64,000 nucleotides of DNA from Paraplanobispora siamensis (GCF_016863175.1 NZ_BOOJ01000014.1:124001-188000); one strand, 5' to 3'; shown: positions 11,767-20,522, counted from the stretch's first letter. The notes: generated from the letters alone by a model not told the origin. Numbers and translations are program-made.

Positions 11767-12762
11767 ATGGCTGCGCCACCGGTTGTTGATCTGCCGCTCG
11801 TCGACGAACGGCTGGCGCAGGACCTGGCGGCAGGCCTGGCCCAGGTCGAGAAGCTGCTGCGGTCCTCGGTGGAGAGCGAGGACGCCTTCGTCACCGAGAC
11901 GTCCAAGCACCTCATCGAGGCGGGCGGCAAGCGGTTCCGGGCGATGCTCGTGCTGCTGGCCGCCCAGTTCGGCTCGCCGCAGGCCCCGGGGGTCGTGCCC
12001 GGGGCCGTGGTCATCGAGCTGACCCACCTGGCGACGCTCTACCACGACGACGTCATGGACGAGGCCCCGGTCCGCCGGGGCTCGCCGTCGGCCAACGCGC
12101 GGTGGGACAACACCGTGGCCATCCTGACCGGCGACTACCTGTTCGCCCAGGCGTCGGAGATCCTCGCCGACCTCGGTTCGGAGATCATCCGGATCCAGGC
12201 CCAGACCTTCTCCCGCCTGGTCCGCGGCCAGATCCGCGAGACCATCGGCCCCCGCCCGGGGGAGGACCCGGTACGGCACTACATCGACGTGCTGGCCGAC
12301 AAGACCGGTTCGCTGATCGCGACCTCCGGCCGGTTCGGCGCGATGCTGAGCGGGGCCGATCCCGAGGTGGTCGAGCGGGTGACCGGCGCCTGCGAGGCCA
12401 TCGGCGTCGCCTGGCAGCTCAGCGACGACCTGCTGGACGTCGCCTCCGAGTCCGCGGAGTCGGGCAAGACCCCCGGCACCGACCTGCGCGAGGGAATCCG
12501 GACGCTGCCGGTGCTCTACGTCCTGGCCGGGGACGACCCGGCCGACGCGCGCCTGCGCGAGCTGTTGGCCGGCCCCGTGGCCGAGGAGGACGTCGAGGAG
12601 ACCCTCCGTCTGCTGCGCGCCAACCCCGCCATGGGGCGGGCCCGCGCCGAGCTGATCTCCTGGGCCGACCGCGCCCGCGCCGACCTGTCCGGCCTGCCGG
12701 ACATCCCGGCCCGCGCCGCCTATCTGGCGCTGTGCGACTACGTGGTGGAGCGCTCGGGCTGA
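11767..12762 (+). CDS. long-chain polyprenyl diphosphate synthase (menaquinone side chain)
   Basis: Trans-isoprenyl diphosphate synthase, 331 aa, that would condense isopentenyl diphosphate onto an allylic primer. The GGKR substrate-binding motif is at residues 53-56, the first Asp-rich motif DDVMD at 94-98 and the second, DDLLD, at 220-224. The length and the residues before the first Asp-rich motif fit the hepta/octa/nonaprenyl class, but chain length cannot be fixed by eye. Its position directly behind nuoN suggests a role in supplying the menaquinone tail used by complex I. The symbol grcC or hepT would be a guess. Confidence 0.9.
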   Translation: MAAPPVVDLPLVDERLAQDLAAGLAQVEKLLRSSVESEDAFVTETSKHLIEAGGKRFRAMLVLLAAQFGSPQAPGVVPGAVVIELTHLATLYHDDVMDEAPVRRGSPSANARWDNTVAILTGDYLFAQASEILADLGSEIIRIQAQTFSRLVRGQIRETIGPRPGEDPVRHYIDVLADKTGSLIATSGRFGAMLSGADPEVVERVTGACEAIGVAWQLSDDLLDVASESAESGKTPGTDLREGIRTLPVLYVLAGDDPADARLRELLAGPVAEEDVEETLRLLRANPAMGRARAELISWADRARADLSGLPDIPARAAYLALCDYVVERSG

Positions 12763-12775
12763 TCCCGGTGGCTTG

Positions 12776-12809
12776 TTGTGCGTGCATTTTTTGTGCGTGC
12801 ACGTATACT
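12776..12809 (+). promoter_or_regulatory. direct repeats and -10 box in front of the MarR gene
   Basis: Two exact 11-bp copies of TTGTGCGTGCA lie at 12776-12786 and 12791-12801, 15 bp apart, and the second contains the palindrome CGTGCACG. A consensus-like -10 hexamer TATACT sits immediately downstream at 12804-12809, 36 bases before the ATG. The arrangement suggests an autoregulatory operator over the core promoter. Function is inferred from position. Confidence 0.5.
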
Positions 12810-12844
12810 CCGGGTCGAGTGGCTCATCACAGAAGGAACTCACA

Positions 12845-13261
12845 ATGACGTGGGATCTGTTCGCACTGCTGTACGCCCGGGTGGAAGCCGAGCTGGCCAA
12901 GACACTGCAGCGAGGCCACGGCCTCGGACTGTCGGAGTACCGCGCGCTCAGGCAGCTGGCCGGCTCCTCCTGCGGTGAACTGCGCATGCAGGAGCTCGCT
13001 GAGGCCGTGGGGCTGAACCAGAGCTCGGTGACCCGCCTCATCGCCCGGCTGGAGGAGGCGGGGCTGACCCGCCGGACGCTCTGCTCCGACGACCGCCGCG
13101 GCGTCTACTCCGTGATCACCGACGCGGGACGGGCCCGCCTGGCCGAGGCAGGGCCCGCCTACGAACGCTCGCTGGAGGCCGCTCTGGAGCGGGCGGAGGA
13201 GGATCCGGCGCTCAAGCCGCTGGTCGCGGCGGTACGGGGAGCCGGGGTCCCTTCCGTGTAG
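12845..13261 (+). CDS. MarR-family transcriptional regulator
   Basis: Winged-helix DNA-binding protein, 138 aa. The recognition region reads LAEAVGLNQSSVTRLIARLEEAGL, followed by the wing sequence RRTLCSDDRRGVYSVITDAGR, which is the standard MarR pattern. The ATG at 12845 is preceded by AAGGAAC; the frame is open upstream to 12773, but that part covers the promoter. The target is probably its own promoter, given the direct repeats there. It converges on the RarD gene with only 12 bases between them, so no dedicated target gene is visible downstream. Confidence 0.88.
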   Translation: MTWDLFALLYARVEAELAKTLQRGHGLGLSEYRALRQLAGSSCGELRMQELAEAVGLNQSSVTRLIARLEEAGLTRRTLCSDDRRGVYSVITDAGRARLAEAGPAYERSLEAALERAEEDPALKPLVAAVRGAGVPSV

Positions 13262-13273
13262 GGACGGCTCCGC

Positions 13274-14194
13274 TCAGGCCGGGACGGGCTCGCTCTCCCG
13301 CAGCCTCTCGGCGCGACGGGACTCGCGGGCCGTACGCAGGCTGTCCCAGGTGAAGACCGACAGGGCCAGCCAGACGATGGCGAAACCCGCCCACCGGCTG
13401 GCGGGCATGACCTCGTGGGCGATGAACACGCCGCACAGGAACTGCAGGACCGGCGCGATGTACTGCAGCAGCCCGATCGTGGTGAGCGGCACCCGGATCG
13501 CGGCGGCGGTGAAGCACAGCAGCGGGACGGCGGTGACCACGCCGGCCCCGGCCAGCAGCAAGGCGTGCCCGGCGCCCGCGGTGCCGAAGGTGGCCGTGCC
13601 CTGCTGCTGGAGATAGAACAGATAGCCCAGCGCGGGCAGGAGCAGCACCAGCGTCTCGACCGCCATGCTCTCGGCCGCGCCGACCTGCGCGATCTTCTTG
13701 ACCAGGCCGTAGGTGCCGAAGCTGGCGGCCAGGACCAGGGCGATCCACGGCAGCCGGCCGTAGTCGACGGTGAGCACGACGACGGCCAGGGCGCCCAGGC
13801 CGACCGCCACCCACTGCAGGCGCCGCAGGCGCTCCTTGAGGAGGAAGACCCCGAACAGGACGCTGACCAGCGGGTTGATGAAGTAGCCGAGGGAACTCTC
13901 GACGACGTGCCCGGTGTTGACCGCGTAGATGTAGACGCCCCAGTTGACCGTGATGATCACTGCGGCGAGGACCAGCAGGCCGAGCTTGCGAGGGGTGCGC
14001 ACGAGCTCGCGGATCCAGCCCCAGTGCCGCCGTACCGCGAGGATGGCGAGGACGGCGACGAGCGACCACGCCATGCGGTGCGCCAGGATCTCCAGGGCCC
14101 CGGAGGGCTTGAGGAGCGGCCAGTAGAGGGGGAACAACCCCCACATGGCGTAGGCGGCGACGCCGTACAGGACACCATGGCGTGATTCAGGCAT
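13274..14194 (-). CDS. rarD: RarD/EamA-family drug-metabolite permease
   Basis: Inner-membrane protein of the EamA (DMT) superfamily, 306 aa, with about ten hydrophobic helices. The N-terminal signature GVLYGVAAYAMWGLFPLYWPL and the EILAHRMAWSL segment are typical of the RarD subgroup, which is annotated from old work as chloramphenicol-sensitivity protein; the substrate is unknown. The ATG at 14194 has AGGTGA just upstream. It is divergent from msrA. Confidence 0.88.
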   Translation of the reverse strand: MPESRHGVLYGVAAYAMWGLFPLYWPLLKPSGALEILAHRMAWSLVAVLAILAVRRHWGWIRELVRTPRKLGLLVLAAVIITVNWGVYIYAVNTGHVVESSLGYFINPLVSVLFGVFLLKERLRRLQWVAVGLGALAVVVLTVDYGRLPWIALVLAASFGTYGLVKKIAQVGAAESMAVETLVLLLPALGYLFYLQQQGTATFGTAGAGHALLLAGAGVVTAVPLLCFTAAAIRVPLTTIGLLQYIAPVLQFLCGVFIAHEVMPASRWAGFAIVWLALSVFTWDSLRTARESRRAERLRESEPVPA

Positions 14195-14330
14195 GTCACC
14201 TATTTTGACTACTTACCCGATTTAATACAAATTAGCAGTGCTTGTCCAATGGTTAAGAAATCCTTACGGGAACATCGCGGACCCCTGCGCGGTTGCAGAG
14301 ATCTGAGAAGGTGTCAGGAGGAGGTTCACG

Positions 14331-14993
<663 letters not shown>

Positions 14994-15017
14994 CCAACGT
15001 CGTCATCGACGCTGAGA

Positions 15018-15048
15018 GGAGCGCGCCTGCGATCTGCGGGCGCGCTCC
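15018..15048 (+). terminator. hairpin terminator after msrA
   Basis: A perfect 10-bp stem (GGAGCGCGCC paired with GGCGCGCTCC) with an 11-nt loop lies 24 bases after the msrA stop. There is only a short TT after the stem, which is normal for high-GC actinobacterial terminators. Confidence 0.7.
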
Positions 15049-15204
15049 TTGCGTCTTCGCCGGTGAACGGGCTGGGCGGCCAGGTTTCCGCAATCGACGA
15101 GAAGTCCGTGCGACCAGGGCATATGCCCCACAGGGAAGCGGAGGGTTATTGGGGTAACGATTGCCTGGGCTCAGCTTTCGGTCCTCGCTTCCCCTCCTGC
15201 CTAT

Positions 15205-15219
15205 GTGCGATTATCGCAC
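15205..15219. promoter_or_regulatory. palindromic operator abutting the XRE-ImmA start
   Basis: A perfect inverted repeat, GTGCGAT and ATCGCAC around one central T, ends one base before the ATG at 15221. The embedded GATTAT (15209-15214) is placed as a -10 box for a leaderless transcript that would begin at that ATG. A regulator bound here would block its own promoter, which fits autorepression by the encoded XRE protein. Confidence 0.6.
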
Positions 15220-15220
15220 C

Positions 15221-16318
15221 ATGAAGGGGTCTGAGGGTTGGGCGGACATCGGTGAACGCGTACGTGAGTGTCGCATGGCGGCCGGCATGTCACAGGAGCA
15301 GCTTGCGTCCGCGCTGAAACTCGATCGGACGATGATCGCCAAGATCGAGCGGGGAGTACGCCGAGTCGATGCGCTTGAGCTTGCCAAGCTGTCATCTGTG
15401 CTTCGGGTTCCGCTGAGTCACTTTCTCAATCCGCCTCCGGCTGTCATCTCCCGCCGTGTGGAACTCGCCGATGACACGGTGACCGATGCGGCACGGCAGT
15501 CCTACCGCTTGGAAGTGGCCCTCTCCACATGGCTGGCCGACATCCGGCAGCTCGTGGAGCTGGGGGAGTTCTCCTTGCCTGCGATAGAGCGGTACCCGGA
15601 GGCGATTCAGGATGCGCCGGGCGCCCGCGGTGCAGCCCTCTGGGTGAGGAGTCGGCTCGGGACCGGGCTTGACCCCATCGATTCGCTCATGAGCGTCTGC
15701 GAACAGCTGGGGCAATTGGTCGCGGTGGTTGAGGCGCCGGGCGAAGGCGCTTCATTGGTCGAGGGCGACCTTGCCGTGGCGGTTGTCAGCAGGCATGGTG
15801 ATCTCGGGCGTCGCCGCGCGTCCGCGGCTCACGAGCTGGGGCATCTGATCGTAGGCGACGAGTACTCCGCTGACATAGGCGTCCATGTCTCGCGTGATGA
15901 CAGGGAGGCGATCATCGATGCCTTCGCTGCGGAGCTTCTCCTTCCACTGGAGGTCTTCCGCGGTACAGCTCATTCAGGTTCGGTGGCGAAGCGGGAGGAG
16001 TTGGTGGCCCTTGCTGCGCGTTTCAGGACATCCTGGTCGTTGACCGTACGGCAGGCCGTTGAAGCGGAGGTCATCGATGAGAACGCCGCGAAGGAAATGC
16101 GCAAGCGAAATCCGACGCGTGCGGAGCTGATGGAGGCGGTCGGATGGGCGCCGCAGCCTGATCTGGAAACGGTTCGAGTGCCTCCGGGCTTTGCGCACGC
16201 GGTGATGGAGTCCTTCAGGAAGTCGCGCATAACGGCGTCACGTGCTGTCGAGCTCATGCGAGGTCAGATCATGACGACCGATCTGCAGTTGCGTGACGAT
16301 GCGGATCTCGAGCTTTGA
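15221..16318 (+). CDS. XRE-family regulator fused to ImmA/IrrE metallopeptidase
   Basis: Two-domain protein, 365 aa. Residues about 8-63 form a Cro/C1-type helix-turn-helix (MAAGMSQEQLASALKLDRTM, then IAKIERGVRRVDALELAKL). Residues about 150-260 form a zinc-peptidase domain with H204-E205-L-G-H208. In relatives this peptidase cleaves or inactivates a partner or repressor. I chose the ATG at 15221 because it directly follows a perfect palindrome; the frame is open from 15161. Codon third positions are less GC-rich than in neighbouring genes, which suggests recent acquisition. It overlaps the PIN-domain gene by four bases. Confidence 0.85.
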   Translation: MKGSEGWADIGERVRECRMAAGMSQEQLASALKLDRTMIAKIERGVRRVDALELAKLSSVLRVPLSHFLNPPPAVISRRVELADDTVTDAARQSYRLEVALSTWLADIRQLVELGEFSLPAIERYPEAIQDAPGARGAALWVRSRLGTGLDPIDSLMSVCEQLGQLVAVVEAPGEGASLVEGDLAVAVVSRHGDLGRRRASAAHELGHLIVGDEYSADIGVHVSRDDREAIIDAFAAELLLPLEVFRGTAHSGSVAKREELVALAARFRTSWSLTVRQAVEAEVIDENAAKEMRKRNPTRAELMEAVGWAPQPDLETVRVPPGFAHAVMESFRKSRITASRAVELMRGQIMTTDLQLRDDADLEL

Positions 16319-16860
16319 GCAGCGCTGAGCCGGATCCCCTCCTGGTGTTCGACGCGATGGGCCTGAGCCATTTCGCTCGGGCGGAACGTCTGGACGTGCT
16401 TCGAGATCTGCTGATAGGCGTCACCTGCCTCACCACCCACGTGGTTCGGGAGGAGATACGCGAGGGATGTCAGGCGTATCCGATCCTTCAGACGGTGCTG
16501 GACGCGAACTGGCTTGGCCTGGCGAGGCTCGACTCCCTGGATGAGATCAGGTGCTTCGCGAAGTGGGTGCAGCGCATCGGATCCTCCGAACGCGACCTGG
16601 GAGAGGCCAGCGTGTTCTCGGCGGCCGAACTGTCCCAGGGGATCGCCATCACCGATGACCGCGAAGCCGTAGCGGTGGGCAGGGCGCATGGCCTGCAAGT
16701 CCACGGCACCGTATGGCTGCTCGCTCGTGCGTGCCGGGACGGAAAGCTCAACGAAGTGGCTGCCGGGAATATCGTGGAAGCCCTGAGAACAACGGGAATG
16801 CGTTTGCCGTGTTCTGGTTCGACTTTCGGATCCTACGTCCGTCGTAATGGGACTGTCTGA
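16315..16860 (+). CDS. PIN-domain protein, probable toxin-like nuclease partner
   Basis: 181 aa, starting with TTG at 16315 that overlaps the upstream stop as TTGA, so it is translationally coupled to the XRE-ImmA gene. The PIN-like pattern is LVFDAMGLSHFA with D13, E46/E47 in VVREEIREG, E97 in RDLGEASVF, and D114/D115 in AITDDREAVAVGRAHGL, followed by VHGTVWLLARA. These supply the acidic quartet expected of a Mg-dependent RNase. The pair looks like a toxin-antitoxin or stress module; RNase activity is inferred from the family. Base composition is as low as in its partner. Confidence 0.7.
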   Translation: MSSAEPDPLLVFDAMGLSHFARAERLDVLRDLLIGVTCLTTHVVREEIREGCQAYPILQTVLDANWLGLARLDSLDEIRCFAKWVQRIGSSERDLGEASVFSAAELSQGIAITDDREAVAVGRAHGLQVHGTVWLLARACRDGKLNEVAAGNIVEALRTTGMRLPCSGSTFGSYVRRNGTV

Positions 16861-17156
16861 TCTTCTTGCCGGGCCCATGTAGTGATCGCCTGGCATGCCC
16901 GAGGCCGACCATGGGCCGGAGCCGTTTCCGGGGGCAGGCACCACTGCAGAGGGTACGGGGTGCAGTTCGTCATTCCGCTGCGATCCCCAAGGTCAATCCC
17001 GGGAGTACACCGATCGTCGATCTCGGTGAGCGTGAGTGGCCTTCCATCGTTGGGAACGACGACGGTCCAGCAGATGCCGTTCTCCGGCCAGTGCCCCTTG
17101 AGCAGGCGTCGGTAGTAGTGGTACTCCTCGGAGCCCGCAGACTGGCCATCGCTCAT
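16833..17156 (-). CDS. small hypothetical protein or gene fragment
   Basis: A 107-codon frame on the minus strand, starting at the ATG at 17156 behind GGAGC. The first half (SEEYHYYRRLLKGHWPENG, then ICWTVVVPNDGRPLTLTEID) has coding-like codon use; the second half loses this and runs 28 bases into the convergent PIN gene. I do not recognise a family. It may be a truncated gene whose N-terminal half survives. Confidence 0.35.
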   Translation of the reverse strand: MSDGQSAGSEEYHYYRRLLKGHWPENGICWTVVVPNDGRPLTLTEIDDRCTPGIDLGDRSGMTNCTPYPLQWCLPPETAPAHGRPRACQAITTWARQEDQTVPLRRT

Positions 17157-17415
17157 GTCATGCAGCTCCGTCACTTCGGGCCGGTCGGAATGCAAGATCT
17201 TCCCAGATGGGCCTGACAAGATCAGGCACCGGGCGATAGCAGGAAGGACGGTCAGGGATGCTCGTTGAGTTCGTTGACGATTCGGGCCCTCCGATCCGTA
17301 GGGAAGGGTGGAGGCCTCGTCATCCGGTGGCGGGCGGACCCGGGCCGCAGGGCTCTGGCAGGGTACGAGGACGAGGATGTCCCCGGCAGCGCCGCCCTCA
17401 CCTCCGAGGAGCCTC
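16861..17415. other. 555-base stretch with little coding evidence
   Basis: Apart from the weak minus-strand frame at 16833-17156, I find no convincing gene, RNA or repeat here. It separates the low-GC PIN gene from the hypothetical gene at 17416 and looks like eroded accessory DNA. Confidence 0.4.
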
Positions 17416-17844
17416 ATGTCGGTGACCGAGTTCACCGGGGTGACCGGGGACGGAGATCGTGGCATCACTTCCAAGGGAGGGTTGTACGAGTTCTGGACCG
17501 ACGAGGGCGCCCGCATCTGCCTCCACGACACCGGCTTCCGACGCCTGACCTATGAGCCCGGCAGGCCGCCGATGCTGGAGCTGGAGTTTCTCTACGACCC
17601 GGAGTGGACTCCGCCCGGACTGTCGAAGACGCCTGTCGTGGTCTTCCGGTTCGAGGACGTCCGCGTCGTCGAGTGGCACGAGGACCAGGAGGGCCATGAC
17701 TGCGTGAGGGCCTGTCCTGATGCCCCGCCGGGGCAGGTCGGGCAGTTCGACTGGGACGGCACCGACCTGTTCACGCTGGACACCTTCACAGTGCGCCTGC
17801 TTTTCCACGCCCGGCGAGCGGCAGTAACCGTGCGCGCGAAGTAG
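17416..17844 (+). CDS. conserved-looking hypothetical protein
   Basis: 142 aa with good codon bias. I chose the ATG at 17416 (MSVTEFTGVTGDG) because GAGGAG precedes it; the frame is open from 17308, but those residues have no protein-like character. It is rich in Trp, Phe and acidic residues (YEFWTDEGARICLHDTGF, ELEFLYDPEWTPPGL, FRFEDVRVVEWHEDQEGHD), with the alternating pattern of an all-beta fold. No catalytic motif is recognisable. It resembles the small immunity-type orphan proteins of actinomycetes in style only. Confidence 0.6.
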   Translation: MSVTEFTGVTGDGDRGITSKGGLYEFWTDEGARICLHDTGFRRLTYEPGRPPMLELEFLYDPEWTPPGLSKTPVVVFRFEDVRVVEWHEDQEGHDCVRACPDAPPGQVGQFDWDGTDLFTLDTFTVRLLFHARRAAVTVRAK

Positions 17845-17911
17845 TCCGATGAGCGTGCCTTCCCAGTCGGCGTCGGCGCGTGGGTCATGCGTACGAGACC
17901 TCAAACGATCA

Positions 17912-17935
17912 CCGGGAAGGCACACCCCTTCCCGG
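17912..17935. terminator. bidirectional terminator between convergent genes
   Basis: A 9-bp perfect stem (CCGGGAAGG and CCTTCCCGG) with a 6-nt loop lies between the convergent genes ending at 17844 and 17976. Its left arm can alternatively pair with GTGCCTTCCC at 17855-17864, 49 bases upstream, so two mutually exclusive structures exist. Confidence 0.65.
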
Positions 17936-17975
17936 CCGGTTCACAGGTCTCAGGCATCGCTCGTGAGCTGGACGT

Positions 17976-18344
17976 TCACCTCTTGCCGGCCGCCCAGGTG
18001 ACGGCGTCGTCCTGCTCGGCCAGCCCGAAGGCTCTGGCCTCGCCCGGCATGGCCCAGGCGAACAGCCGGAACCCGTCTTTCATCCAGGCGTGGTCGGTCA
18101 CGAGCGCGATGCGTTCCCAGGCGTTCCAGTCGCGAACGCCCATCTTGAGATCCTGCCAGGCGGCTCCTGGCTCCATGCCTTCGAATTTGGCCCTGAAGAC
18201 GAGCACGATGCGGATCTTGCCGCTTTCCTTGACGGCGGTGTCCAAGGCCGGCAGAAGCGTGCCGGTGTAGTCCTCCGCGGTCAGTCTGTCGAGAGTCTCG
18301 ACGCCCAGGACCCCTTCTGGCATTCCATCGAGCATGCGGATCAT
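17976..18344 (-). CDS. SpoIIAA-like (STAS-related) protein
   Basis: 122 aa from the ATG at 18344, which has TAGGAG four to five bases away from the start; nine more codons are open upstream. The sequence pattern (MIRMLDGMPEGVLGVETLDRL, AEDYTGTLLPALDTAVKESGKIR, VLVFRAKFEGMEPGAAW, then ALVTDHAWMKDGFRLFAWAMPGE) is that of the SpoIIAA-like family related to STAS domains. Members are small cytosolic proteins of unknown biochemical role, sometimes linked to stress. It stands alone in its transcript. Confidence 0.8.
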   Translation of the reverse strand: MIRMLDGMPEGVLGVETLDRLTAEDYTGTLLPALDTAVKESGKIRIVLVFRAKFEGMEPGAAWQDLKMGVRDWNAWERIALVTDHAWMKDGFRLFAWAMPGEARAFGLAEQDDAVTWAAGKR

Positions 18345-18491
18345 GGATGCGCTCCTATCGGTGGCCTGCATCCGTACGCCGACGTTAGCGGTGCGCCGGG
18401 TGCTCGCAGTCCCCCGATGGGGGTGAGACGAACTCGGCGCGATCTGGCAGCCGATGTTCCCTGGATTTCACGGGTCGCTTCGGCCGGCTGA

Positions 18492-19139
18492 TCAGAGACC
18501 CGTGCGGGTGAACATCAGATGGGTGACTCCGCTGGGCGAGGAGGTGGTCTCGATCTCGTAGTCCTTCTCGAGGCCCTCCAGGCCGTCCCAGAGGCGTACG
18601 CCCCGGCCGAGCAGGATCGGGACCACCACGATGTGCATGTGGTCGACGAGTCCGGCGGCGAGGAAGCCGCGGATCATGGTGGGGCCCCCGCCGATGCGTA
18701 CGTCCTGGCCGCCCGCGGCCTCGCGGGCCGTCTCGAGCGCCTCGGCGGGGGAAGCGTCGATGAAGTGGAACGTCGTGCCGCCCTCCATCTCGATCGACGG
18801 GCGCGGGTGATGGGTGAGGACGAAGACCGGTGTGTGGAACGGCGGGTTGGGACCCCACGGGCCCTTCCACTCCGGGTCCTTGTGCCATCCGGGGTAGCCG
18901 AACTTCCCGGCACCCATGATCTCGGCGCCGATCCCGGAGGTGAACAGCCGCAGGAAGGCGTCGTCGACGCCGCCCGTGCCGCCGGGACGGCCGAGCATCC
19001 CGCGGCCCCACCGGGTGGCGAACATCCAGTCGTGCAGCCGTTCGCCGGCGTGCCCGAACGGCGCGTCGAGACTCCGGCCTTCACCGGTGGCGAAACCGTC
19101 GAGCGAGACGGAGATGTGCTGGACGCGGACGAGTGACAT
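18492..19139 (-). CDS. dihydrofolate reductase / RibD C-terminal family protein
   Basis: 215 aa with the RibD_C/DHFR-like fold: MSLVRVQHISVSLDGFATG at the start, FVLTHHPRPSIEMEGGTTF, and the NADPH-binding GGQDVRIGGGPTMIRGFLAAGL. Proteins of this group are NADPH-dependent reductases of mostly unknown substrate and need not act on folate. AAAGGAA precedes the ATG. It lies 67 bases upstream of, and in the opposite transcript direction to nothing else; the SnoaL-like gene behind it in the chromosome is also on the minus strand. Confidence 0.85.
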   Translation of the reverse strand: MSLVRVQHISVSLDGFATGEGRSLDAPFGHAGERLHDWMFATRWGRGMLGRPGGTGGVDDAFLRLFTSGIGAEIMGAGKFGYPGWHKDPEWKGPWGPNPPFHTPVFVLTHHPRPSIEMEGGTTFHFIDASPAEALETAREAAGGQDVRIGGGPTMIRGFLAAGLVDHMHIVVVPILLGRGVRLWDGLEGLEKDYEIETTSSPSGVTHLMFTRTGL

Positions 19140-19206
19140 GGTCGGTATTCCTTTCTCTCGGATGGTGGACCTCCGCCGGATCAGCGACCGTGCTCGACGG
19201 ATGGTC

Positions 19207-19590
19207 CTACCAGCGCTCCACGAGGTGCTCGCGACCAGACGGCGGGTCGTACGGCTCCGGCCAGTAGTCGACGATCCGGCTGATCAGTCCCTGATCGGAG
19301 ATCTCGAACCACACGCACGCGTCCTGATGCCCGGTGCCGACGCGCGCGTCGATCCACGCCGCGGCGTGGCGGCCGTCGGCGACGACGCGCCGTACCCGCA
19401 GGTGCCAATCGCCGGGATACTCCATGTTGAACTGGAGGAAAGCCGACTTCCCGCGGATCCGTTCCCGGGTCTGCGGCATCTCGTACACCACATCCTCGGC
19501 GAGCAGGGCGCCGAAGCGCTCCCAGTCACGCTGCTCGGCGCTGTCAACGTAGGCGTGTACGGCATGCCGGCTCTGGGAGGTCTCATCCAT
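19207..19590 (-). CDS. SnoaL-like / NTF2-superfamily protein
   Basis: 127 aa from the ATG at 19590 (MDETSQSRHAVHAYVDSAEQ). The pattern RDWERFGALLAEDVVYEMPQTRERI, then a GKSAFLQF segment and WHLRVRRVVADGRHAAAWIDARV, is the cone-shaped NTF2/SnoaL fold used by small isomerases, cyclases and binding proteins. No ribosome-binding site is obvious, and the open frame extends to 19731 without protein-like content. The substrate is unknown. The DHFR-like gene lies 67 bases downstream and may share its transcript. Confidence 0.75.
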   Translation of the reverse strand: MDETSQSRHAVHAYVDSAEQRDWERFGALLAEDVVYEMPQTRERIRGKSAFLQFNMEYPGDWHLRVRRVVADGRHAAAWIDARVGTGHQDACVWFEISDQGLISRIVDYWPEPYDPPSGREHLVERW

Positions 19591-19628
19591 GCACCGGACG
19601 CTACATCCGGGCACCGACAGCCGTGATC

Positions 19629-20152
19629 TCACGTCAGAGGTGCCTGGTGGTAGGACAGCCGTACTTCGACCCCTGAGGCCCGCCCGTTCTCGGTTAGCGC
19701 GGTGCCTGTACTGGCCGGCGTCCATACCCACGGCCGTATGTGATCAGCACGTACGTCTCCGTCGGCGGCTCTGCGGACGAGCTCGTCACGGAGAACGGAG
19801 CGGAAGTCGTCGGCCTCCCTCTTGTCGGTGAAGCCGTACGGCACAGCGCGCTGCTTCCGATCGGCCTGTACGAGCTGGGCGATGCGAATTCCCTCGGCCA
19901 GCGGTTCTCCCGGCCCGGATGCAAGGAGTTCAGCTTGAACTCCCAGTAGAGGGAGGGATCCCCGTCGTCTCCGCTGGAGAGCGGATCCAGCAGATCCAGG
20001 AGCCTCCGCCCCTGAGGGCACAGCCGGTAGGCCGTGTTGAGACGTCGGGGCCGATGCCCGAGCAGGAGACTGGTCAACATGACGCCGGCGAACCACTCGC
20101 GTCCGGCGCGGGCGCAAGCGACGCGCTCTGCTGCAGGATCGGGGACAGCCAT
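19629..20152 (-). pseudogene. frameshifted hypothetical gene
   Basis: The coding signal starts at the ATG at 20152 (MAVPDPAAERVACARAGREW), which has a perfect GGGAGG at good spacing. It runs to about 19910 (SSGDDGDPSLYWEFKLNSLH) and then continues in another frame (PLAEGIRIAQLVQADRKQRA, VPYGFTDKREADDFRSVLRD, DGDVRADHIRPWVWTP) to a stop at 19629. A single indel near 19905-19920 would join the halves into a protein of about 170 aa. I recognise no family. Either a true pseudogene or a sequencing error. Confidence 0.55.
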
Positions 20153-20522
20153 GATCGCCTCCCGGGGGCCGGAGCAAGCGACTACATCGTCCCCTGTCGG
20201 CCGGTGAAATCCCAGAGACCGCGCGATCATGTGCGCATTCGGGTTCCGGCTCGCGTGGGAGCGTGTCAGTCTGCCCGCATGCCAGTGGTCGGTACGGTGA
20301 CCCGTCTCGATCTCAAGCCGGCCCGGGCCGTGGGTGGGACGGAGTCTGGGTCGAGGTGTACGGCGTCGCCGGCGATGTTCTGCGGGCGCAGGAGGGCTTG
20401 CCTGCCGTGTGGCTCAGCTTGGGTGGGCAACGCCCGGTCTGCCGCGGACGTGCTCCACGGGTGGGCTCACCCGCCTGGCACGCACCGCCGTACCCGCTCC
20501 CGGGCTGTGCGAGCCGGTGGCG
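20153..20522. other. 370-base stretch, no clear gene
   Basis: No supported gene. Around 20320-20410 on the plus strand a short coding-like piece (WDGVWVEVYGVAGDVLRAQE) is bounded by non-coding-looking sequence; it could be a gene remnant. No RNA or repeat was recognised. Confidence 0.3.

Noticed and set aside
12776-12801. Possible mobile-element end repeats
   Set aside because: Two 11-bp direct copies only 15 bp apart next to a promoter, with no transposase or target-site pattern nearby.
15161-15220. Twenty-codon extension of the XRE-ImmA gene
   Set aside because: It would include the palindromic operator in coding sequence, and no ribosome-binding site precedes 15161.
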